From: JAKPRU01 sp029568995
Lineage (GTDB): Bacteria; Hinthialibacterota; Hinthialibacteria; Hinthialibacterales; JAKPRU01
Assembly: GCA_035430965.1 (NCBI GenBank)
Contig: DAOMHQ010000062.1
Location: forward strand, 1 to 25,006
Direction of reading: 5' to 3'
Length of the DNA: 25,006 nucleotides
Position 1 is the first letter of the stretch; every line of letters begins with the position of its first letter. The notes below the pieces were generated by a model. It saw nothing but the letters and a program-made list of their open reading frames with translations, had not been told where the DNA came from and ran no database searches. This document shows positions 16,575 through 22,799 of this stretch, piece after piece. The translations under genes and the position numbers were made by a program.

Positions 16575-17968
16575 AAATGAAAGATCGTGTCAGACTTCAA
16601 TCCGGGATGCACATTCATTTTATCGGCATTGGGGGAATCGGGATGAGCGCTATCGCGTATGTCCTGAAGGCCTGGGGACATACCGTGACCGGCTCCGACA
16701 TCCATGAAAGTTCGGTTGTGGATCATCTGCGTTCCTTCGGCATTTCCGTATTTCCGCAACATGCCTCTGAAAATGTAGCGAATGCAAATCTTGTCGTAAT
16801 ATCCTCCGCGATTCGCAAAGATAATCCGGAAATGCTCGCCGCGGAGCACATAAACATTCCAATATGCCATCGTGCGCAGATCCTGGGAGAGATTGTCAAT
16901 CCGCGAAATGGAATTGTGGTAACCGGAACCCATGGTAAAACAACGGTTACTGCCATGATTTCTCTTCTCTTGCACAAATCTAATTTGGACCCGACTTGCC
17001 TGATAGGCGGTGTACTTGAAGAATTCGGAAGTAACGCTCTTGTCGGCAAATCCGAATGGGTCGTCGCGGAAGGCGATGAAAGCGACGGATCGTTCCGCTA
17101 TCTGCATCCGAAATTCGCCATTGTGAACAATATCGAGCCGGATCATCTTGATTATTTTAAAAATGTGAAACAAATTCAGAAATCATTTCTGGAATTCCTT
17201 GAAGGGGCCGATCCCCGTGGAGAGATCTGGATTTCGGCGGACTGCAAGAACGCCGGAACAGTCGCATCAAAACTGGGTCGTCCGATCCACACATACGGTG
17301 AGAGTACTGAAGCGGAATTGCGATTTACGGACTATGAACGCGATTCATCGTTCACGCACGCTCGTGTGTGGCTGGGACCAGAACTACTGGGATCCTTATC
17401 GCTCGCGATTCCGGGACACTTCAATGTACACAACGCCTTGGCGGCGGTTGCCGCCGGCCGATATGCCGGTCTTTCTTTTGAAAATATCGCAAAGATCTTG
17501 AAGCAATACCGAGGGACTCAGCGTCGACTGCAAATGAAAGGTAAGAGTAAAGGAATCACAGTAATCGACGACTATGCGCATCATCCAACCGAGATTCGTG
17601 TAACGCTGAACGCACTTCGTGAAAAATTTCATGGCCGTAGCGTGGGAGTATTTCAGCCCCATCGTTACTCCCGAACCAAGCATTTGAAAGACGAGTTCTC
17701 CAGATCCTTCGAGGATCTGGATGTTCTGGTCTTGACGGACGTGTATTCGGCGGGAGAATCTCCCCTGGAGGGAGTAGACGGTGAAATGCTGTTTCGCGCA
17801 ATCCGTCGCAATCATCGGGATGTCGTGTATGTTCCCCGACTGGAGGAGATTCCCGAGTATTTGACCGACGTTCTCCGGGATGGAGATGTTCTGATCACCC
17901 TGGGCGCAGGAAATGTCTGGCAGGTCGGTGAACAATTGCTGGACCGTCTGTCCGGACAGCAGGAGTAG
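16571..17968 (+). CDS. murC: UDP-N-acetylmuramate:L-alanine ligase MurC
   Basis: First Mur ligase of the pathway, adding L-alanine to UDP-MurNAc in the cytoplasm. Motifs are HFIGIGGIGMSA at the N-terminus, the P-loop G119-THGKTT-125, EGDESDGSF, NIEPDHLDYF, DDYAHHPTEI and PHRYSRT. The ATG follows GGAGG by six bases, the strongest ribosome binding site in the cluster, located inside the murG end. Length 465 aa. In many genomes murB and ddl come next, but here ftsQ starts seven bases after the stop. Confidence 0.96.
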   Translation: MKMKDRVRLQSGMHIHFIGIGGIGMSAIAYVLKAWGHTVTGSDIHESSVVDHLRSFGISVFPQHASENVANANLVVISSAIRKDNPEMLAAEHINIPICHRAQILGEIVNPRNGIVVTGTHGKTTVTAMISLLLHKSNLDPTCLIGGVLEEFGSNALVGKSEWVVAEGDESDGSFRYLHPKFAIVNNIEPDHLDYFKNVKQIQKSFLEFLEGADPRGEIWISADCKNAGTVASKLGRPIHTYGESTEAELRFTDYERDSSFTHARVWLGPELLGSLSLAIPGHFNVHNALAAVAAGRYAGLSFENIAKILKQYRGTQRRLQMKGKSKGITVIDDYAHHPTEIRVTLNALREKFHGRSVGVFQPHRYSRTKHLKDEFSRSFEDLDVLVLTDVYSAGESPLEGVDGEMLFRAIRRNHRDVVYVPRLEEIPEYLTDVLRDGDVLITLGAGNVWQVGEQLLDRLSGQQE

Positions 17969-17975
17969 GCGCAAC

Positions 17976-18875
17976 ATGCGAAGGCAGGATTCGCAGAAAA
18001 AGAGTCGGCATAACATTCTGGACCATGCACGAATGATGATCCATCAGTTCTGCCGAATACTGATTTATACCGCCGTCATTGCGGGAGGAGTCTGGCTTTC
18101 GATCGATGCCGTGTCGTATTTCGGAACTTCCCATGATTTCAAGATACGAGAGGTATCCATTACCGGGGCAAACTGGACGACGCCGGAAGAGATTCAGCTG
18201 CAATCCGAATTGAAAATCGGAACCAATATCTGGTTTGTTCCCTGCACGCGTGTAGCCCAACGAATTGCCCGCCACCCCTGGGTGCGTTTCTGTCGTGTAT
18301 CGAAAATTCCACCAGACCGCATCAGCATTGTCATTCAGGAAAGAAGGCCCGTGTGCACAGTACTGGATCGGCGTCATGGTGTCCTCTATGGACTCGACCC
18401 GAGCGGAATTGTGTTGCCCGCCTTGTTCTCCCCTCATCCCGATCCGAGCCAATCCGTTGATACACAGCGTCTTGAGGCCGTGCGTGGTTTGCCATTCCTG
18501 ACCGGTCCCGCAATTGTTTTTGTGCCCGGTCATCCGATTGAAGACTCTCGTTACATGGAAGCACTCCATCTCCTTGTTCACCTGGAAACGTTATCGCCGG
18601 CCTTCCTGTCTCAGATTGATTCCGTTGAACTCTCTGAAGAAGGTCGGATGGAATTGTTCCCCGCTCATCGCGTCGAACGGATTCGAATTCCATCTCAAGT
18701 ACCTGATTATCTGCCGGGACAGATCATACAGGTGTGGAGCCTGTTGGAAAAAGAGAATATCGATGCGGAATATATTGACGCGCGATTCCCGAAGGCGGGT
18801 GTGGCCCTGCGTCCTAAAGAGCTGCAACCAAGCCGTTGGTACGAGCTGTGCAGCCGGAATTCTGATGCTGCGTGA
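17976..18875 (+). CDS. ftsQ: cell division protein FtsQ (DivIB family)
   Basis: Bitopic membrane protein bridging the cytoplasmic ring and the periplasmic FtsL/B/W/I complex. A basic cytoplasmic tail (1-26) precedes one transmembrane helix (about 27-49). A POTRA domain follows (about 55-124), recognisable from FKIREVSITGAN and the HPWVRFCRVSKIPPDRISI stretch, and then the beta domain. The start at 17976 has AGGAG ten bases upstream and is a normal FtsQ N-terminus; an upstream frame extends back into murC (17913) without support. Length 299 aa. Cys residues in the POTRA segment (near 90 and 107) are unusual for a periplasmic domain unless they pair. Confidence 0.9.
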   Translation: MRRQDSQKKSRHNILDHARMMIHQFCRILIYTAVIAGGVWLSIDAVSYFGTSHDFKIREVSITGANWTTPEEIQLQSELKIGTNIWFVPCTRVAQRIARHPWVRFCRVSKIPPDRISIVIQERRPVCTVLDRRHGVLYGLDPSGIVLPALFSPHPDPSQSVDTQRLEAVRGLPFLTGPAIVFVPGHPIEDSRYMEALHLLVHLETLSPAFLSQIDSVELSEEGRMELFPAHRVERIRIPSQVPDYLPGQIIQVWSLLEKENIDAEYIDARFPKAGVALRPKELQPSRWYELCSRNSDAA

Positions 18876-18886
18876 GGAATGAATTG

Positions 18887-20122
18887 ATGATTCGACATGA
18901 TCGGAACGACAATTACATTCTCGCCCTGGACATCGGAACCACGAAGATCTGTTCCGTGGTTGCGCGAGAGCAAGGCGGAACGATTGAGGTATTGGGATTG
19001 GGACATCATCCCACTGCCGGATTATCGGGAAGCGGTGTCGTGGATATGGAAGACACGGTCCACTCCATTGAGAACGCGGTACGGAAAGCTTATGCCTGCA
19101 CCCAAGGCATCAAGATTAACACGGCAACCGTTGGAATCGGGGGAGGATATATTCATTGTTTCAATACGGTCGGTTCCATTGCTCTACCTGGTCATGGTCG
19201 CGGCGTGACGCGGGATGACATCAATCGTGCAATTCGGATTGCCGCACGAAAATCCGTCCCGAAAGACATGACCGTGATTCACAACATTCCACGTCGCTTT
19301 CGGCTGGATAACAATGCGAACATCAGCGATCCGATCGGCATGGCGGGGAGTCTTCTGGAAGTGGATGTGCATATTGTTACCGCACAGGAAACGATCATGC
19401 GGAATATTCGGCGGTGCGTAACCAGAGCCGGATTGAAAATCGAGCGGTTTGTTCTTCAACCCATCGCCTCCGCTTCGTCTGTTCTGACCGAAGAGGAAAT
19501 GGATGCGGGAATCGCCGTGGTAGACATCGGAGGAAGTACTACTTCCATTGTGGTTTATTACGACGGTTCAATCCAGCACACGGAAATCCTCGCCGTCGGT
19601 GGAGAGCATATCACCCGTGACATCAATCACTATTTTCAGACACCTTTGGAAAATGCGGAACGACTGAAAATATATGAAGGGACCGTGTTGACCGAAAGTG
19701 TACCCGAAGAGGAATTCATCCAGGTGGTTCGATTCAAGAATCGCCGTTCCATCAAGGCAAGACGCCGTCGATTGTGCTGGGTGATCGAAGCACGCGTAGA
19801 CCAGATCTTAAAGGAGGTGAATCGGACCCTGCAGGCGCGCGATTTGCTGCGTCACCTGTATGGTGGAATTGTCCTGACCGGTGGAACTTCATTACTGGAT
19901 GGATTAGTGGAACGGGCCGCAAGGGTGATGCATCGAGAGGCGCATATCGGTTATCCGAATGGAGTCCTGGGGTTATCCGACCTTAACAGTCCCATTTATG
20001 CGGCGGGAATCGGTTTATTGCACTACTGCCATCAGGAGCGCATGGTGGAACGGGCCTCCAAAGGGTCGACCGTGAAACATCTACTGGTGCGAAGCCTGGA
20101 ATGGTTGCGAGAGACATTTTAA
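18887..20122 (+). CDS. ftsA: cell division protein FtsA
   Basis: Actin-like ATPase that tethers FtsZ filaments to the inner membrane. The phosphate-1 loop LALDIGTTKIC is at the N-terminus, phosphate-2 is VVDIGGSTTSIVVY, and the adenosine motif is GGIVLTGGTSLLDG. The family-specific 1C subdomain lies between about residues 80 and 165. The C-terminal KHLLVRSLEWLRETF segment is an amphipathic helix fitting the membrane-targeting sequence. The start at 18887 has GAGGA eight bases upstream, embedded in the ftsQ stop; a GTG at 18872 overlapping that stop would add five residues. Length 411 aa. Confidence 0.95.
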   Translation: MIRHDRNDNYILALDIGTTKICSVVAREQGGTIEVLGLGHHPTAGLSGSGVVDMEDTVHSIENAVRKAYACTQGIKINTATVGIGGGYIHCFNTVGSIALPGHGRGVTRDDINRAIRIAARKSVPKDMTVIHNIPRRFRLDNNANISDPIGMAGSLLEVDVHIVTAQETIMRNIRRCVTRAGLKIERFVLQPIASASSVLTEEEMDAGIAVVDIGGSTTSIVVYYDGSIQHTEILAVGGEHITRDINHYFQTPLENAERLKIYEGTVLTESVPEEEFIQVVRFKNRRSIKARRRRLCWVIEARVDQILKEVNRTLQARDLLRHLYGGIVLTGGTSLLDGLVERAARVMHREAHIGYPNGVLGLSDLNSPIYAAGIGLLHYCHQERMVERASKGSTVKHLLVRSLEWLRETF

Positions 20123-20125
20123 TGC

Positions 20126-20139
20126 GGACCGATCGGTCC
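20126..20139. promoter_or_regulatory. 14-bp perfect palindrome in ftsA-ftsZ spacer
   Basis: GGACCGATCGGTCC lies four bases after the ftsA stop in the 79-bp spacer before ftsZ. As DNA it is a symmetric site with no spacer; as RNA its hairpin would be short and without a T-run, so it is not a terminator. Function unknown. Confidence 0.4.
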
Positions 20140-20201
20140 TTTGGCAAGAAGGCGACAGAGACAGTCAAAAACGAGATTCCGTTGAGGAGAGGAGCCAAAT
20201 C

Positions 20202-21485
20202 ATGATTCAAATGGTAGACGAAGCAAGAGAGAAAATGGACCGAGGACCCCGAATCCTGGTTGTGGGAGTCGGAGGCGGCGGCAGTAATGCCGTGGACGCC
20301 ATGAGTTGTGACGGCGGCATGGATGGTGTCGAGTTTGTGGTCATCAACACCGATCGCCAGGCGCTTAACCGCGCGCGGACACCGAAGAAGATCCATATCG
20401 GGGCCGGTATTACGAACGGCCTTGGGACCGGCGCAAATCCAACCCTCGGCGAGAAAGCCGCAGAAGAGGACCGCAGCATTCTTCGAGAAGCGATGGATGG
20501 TGCGGACCTGCTGTTCATCACGGCGGGCCTGGGTGGAGGCACCGGGTCGGGTGCTTCTTCTGTGATCGCCGATTTAGCCAAAGAAATCGGGGCTTTGTCC
20601 GTGGCAATTACGACAAAACCATTCGACTTTGAGGGATCCCTGCGTCGAAGCCACGCGGACAAGTATCAGCTGATTCTCCGGAAAAAATGCGACACGTTAA
20701 TTACCGTTCCGAATCAGAGGCTGATCAGCATCGTGGATGAGAAGACGACCCTGATTCAGGCGTTTCATGTAGCGGATTCCGTACTGAAACAGTGCGTACA
20801 ATCCATATCCGATTTGATTACCCGGCCGGGTTTGATCAATCTGGATTTTGCAGACATCAAAGCCGTTATGGACAATGCGGTTCAGGGAACCGGTGCGGTC
20901 ATGGGAGTCGGCTACGGCCAGGGCGAGCACCGCGCGCGCGAGGCATTCCAGCAGGCTTCCTCCAGTCCACTCATGGAGGAAGTGATGATTCAAGGAGCCA
21001 AAGGCATTCTGGTGAACATCACGGCCCCGCCCAACGTGACGTTGCATGAAGTCAATGCGGCCATGAACCAATACATCAACACAAAGGCCGACCAATCCGC
21101 TAACGTTATTTTCGGTGTCGTTCTGGATGAGAACATGGACGATGATATGAAGGTAACGATTCTCGCTTCCGGATTCGTGAAAAGCGCGGAAAGCGATGGA
21201 GCGGCGAGCGCATCAGTAGACAACTATGAACGAGACAGCCGGGAATACGAGAAACCCGCCTGGGCGGAAAAGGCAGATGAGTTTCCCCAATATTATCCGG
21301 AAACAATCGTTGATGACGATCTGCGCGAACCGGTTGTCGTCGGTTCGCCGATGGCGGAAAGTTCTCCGTTTCGGACCGCCTCTTCCAGTCGCCACCATCA
21401 GGATCATCTGACGGAACGGGAGCGGGATACGAATAAGAAAGACGTGAGCCGTGTGCTGCCTGTACTTTTCGGCAGCCGAAAATAG
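20202..21485 (+). CDS. ftsZ: cell division GTPase FtsZ
   Basis: Tubulin homologue that forms the division ring. The nucleotide-binding parts are VGVGGGGSNAV near 21-31 and the tubulin signature GGGTGSG at 111-117; the T7 synergy loop GLINLDFAD (210-218) supplies catalytic Asp residues. The conserved globular core ends near residue 325, followed by an 85-90 residue charged linker. The usual FtsA-binding C-terminal peptide (DIPAFLR-like) is replaced by a degenerate VLPVLFGSRK ending. Length 427 aa. AGGAG lies eight bases before the ATG. It is the last conserved gene of the cluster, with a terminator 210 bp downstream. Confidence 0.96.
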   Translation: MIQMVDEAREKMDRGPRILVVGVGGGGSNAVDAMSCDGGMDGVEFVVINTDRQALNRARTPKKIHIGAGITNGLGTGANPTLGEKAAEEDRSILREAMDGADLLFITAGLGGGTGSGASSVIADLAKEIGALSVAITTKPFDFEGSLRRSHADKYQLILRKKCDTLITVPNQRLISIVDEKTTLIQAFHVADSVLKQCVQSISDLITRPGLINLDFADIKAVMDNAVQGTGAVMGVGYGQGEHRAREAFQQASSSPLMEEVMIQGAKGILVNITAPPNVTLHEVNAAMNQYINTKADQSANVIFGVVLDENMDDDMKVTILASGFVKSAESDGAASASVDNYERDSREYEKPAWAEKADEFPQYYPETIVDDDLREPVVVGSPMAESSPFRTASSSRHHQDHLTERERDTNKKDVSRVLPVLFGSRK

Positions 21486-21520
21486 GAGTTCCTGAATAAG
21501 ATCTATTGGAGAGATCGAAA

Positions 21521-21655
21521 GTGACAAACAAGGCTTCTCTTCTTCAAGTGTGGAATCAACGACACGCCGGAGGTCGATTGTACTCCGCCGGATCGCCTGG
21601 ACGCGCGGGACGGGTACAAAATCAACCCTCTGGCACCAGTCTATCCCCAGGGTAG
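21521..21655 (+). CDS. possible 44-aa small ORF after ftsZ
   Basis: A GTG at 21521 follows GGAGAG with six intervening bases and opens a 44-codon frame ending in TAG at 21653-21655, 35 bp after ftsZ. The peptide starts MTNKASLLQVWNQRHAGG and is otherwise rich in Gly, Ser, Arg and Pro, with no hydrophobic segment or recognised family. The TAG is immediately followed by a strong hairpin. It may be a real small protein, a regulatory upstream-type ORF of a structured 3' region, or chance. Confidence 0.25.
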   Translation: MTNKASLLQVWNQRHAGGRLYSAGSPGRAGRVQNQPSGTSLSPG

Positions 21656-21686
21656 TCGTGCATTCGCCATGGGCGAACCGCACGAC
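21655..21686 (+). other. 13-bp imperfect hairpin before terminator
   Basis: GTCGTGC (21655-21661) pairs with GCACGAC (21680-21686), and inside it TTCGCC (21663-21668) pairs with GGCGAA (21672-21677) around an ATG loop. An alternative stem CCGCAC-GAC-GTGCGG (21678-21692) competes with its 3' arm. The structure lies ten bases before the terminator and may protect the transcript end or belong to a small RNA. Confidence 0.5.
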
Positions 21687-21695
21687 GTGCGGTGA

Positions 21696-21730
21696 GGGAG
21701 GTCAAGGATGTTGACCTCCCTTTTTTCTTT
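21696..21730 (+). terminator. intrinsic terminator of the dcw cluster
   Basis: A perfect 10-bp stem, GGGAGGTCAA (21696-21705) with TTGACCTCCC (21711-21720), has a 5-base loop and is followed by TTTTTTCTTT. It reads in the + direction only, since the opposite strand has no T-run after the stem. It closes the transcription unit that begins upstream of mraZ. Confidence 0.9.
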
Positions 21731-21871
21731 ATCTTGTTTCCGTCTCCTTAGCCGTCACCAGAATTGGGGGATGGCAAGCTTGCGCTTTGGGCCGGATCTG
21801 GACATCATGTTGATGAATCCTCGACATATCACGAGGCAGATTCTACCACCATCCCTTGAGGAGATCATTCG

Positions 21872-22792
21872 ATGACAGAACCGAATCGCTCCCTTCTTAG
21901 CCGTCGGTCATTTGCGAAACTGACGGCCATTGCCGCTGCCGAGCTGGCTGTTTCATCTCGTCTTCCCGCACAGACCGTCTCCGATTCTCCCGGTCGCAAT
22001 ATCAAGAAATCCCTCAAACTGGGGATGATCGCGGAAGGAAAAACCTTCGAGGAAAAACTCACCGTGGCGAAAAATGCCAGCTTCCACTCCGTTGAGCCGG
22101 GAACGCTTTACGACCGGAGTGCTGTGGAGGAATTGCGCCAGGCATCCGAGAAAACCGGCATCCTTGTCGATGCCGTTGTCTGCGACAAGCACTGGAGCCA
22201 TCCCCTTTCCGATCCCGATCCGGCCAAAGTGAAAGTCTGCGTCGACTCGATGCGCCTGAGTCTGGAAAACGCGAAAGATCTCGGCGCCGATATGGTCTTG
22301 CTGGTTCCCGCCGTCGTCAATGAGAAGGTCATGTATGAACACGCTTACGAGCGCTCCATGCGAGTCATTCGCGAAGAGATCGTCCCAATGGCAACGGCCA
22401 TGAAAATCGTTGTCGGAATCGAGAATGTGTGGAACAATTTCCTTCTCAGCCCACTCGAATTTCGCAGATACATACAAGAAATCGACAGCCCGTACGTCCG
22501 CGCATGGTTCGACGTCGGAAATGTAGTCGCATTCGGCTATCCCGCCGGATGGATTCGGACTCTGGGAGAACTGATTGCCCGTGTGGATATAAAAGATTTC
22601 AAGGGAAGCCCGATGGCGGGAGGTGAATTTGTTCCCCTGCGTCAAGGTTCTGTCCCCTGGAATGGCGTCATGAAGGCTTTCGATGAAATCGGCTACCAGG
22701 GGATCTTCGCCGCCGAGGTACAGGGGGGGAAACAGGATTATCTTATCGAAATGGTTTCGAAACCAATGGATCTGATCATCGGCGAGAAGTAG
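21872..22792 (+). CDS. Tat-exported sugar phosphate isomerase/epimerase-like TIM barrel protein
   Basis: Member of the AP endonuclease 2-like TIM barrel superfamily (sugar phosphate isomerase/epimerase). The N-terminus carries a near-perfect twin-arginine motif S10-R-R-S-F-A-K16, a mildly hydrophobic stretch and an AQT cleavage-like site near 33-35, so folded export to the periplasm is likely. Conserved metal-site candidates are E184 (VGIENVWN), D214 (WFDVGN) and E282 (AAEV). The usual metal-binding His of related epimerases appears as D239 in VDIKDF. The start has GAGGAG eight bases upstream. Length 306 aa. It lies after the dcw terminator, 7 bp before the DUF1638-hydantoinase gene, with which it probably forms an operon. 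The substrate is unknown. Confidence 0.85.
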   Translation: MTEPNRSLLSRRSFAKLTAIAAAELAVSSRLPAQTVSDSPGRNIKKSLKLGMIAEGKTFEEKLTVAKNASFHSVEPGTLYDRSAVEELRQASEKTGILVDAVVCDKHWSHPLSDPDPAKVKVCVDSMRLSLENAKDLGADMVLLVPAVVNEKVMYEHAYERSMRVIREEIVPMATAMKIVVGIENVWNNFLLSPLEFRRYIQEIDSPYVRAWFDVGNVVAFGYPAGWIRTLGELIARVDIKDFKGSPMAGGEFVPLRQGSVPWNGVMKAFDEIGYQGIFAAEVQGGKQDYLIEMVSKPMDLIIGEK

Positions 22793-22799
22793 ACCTGCA

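Noticed and set aside
21213..21683. 156-codon minus-strand frame over the ftsZ end
   Set aside because: It is antisense to the ftsZ tail, crosses the hairpin region and has no family features or ribosome binding site.
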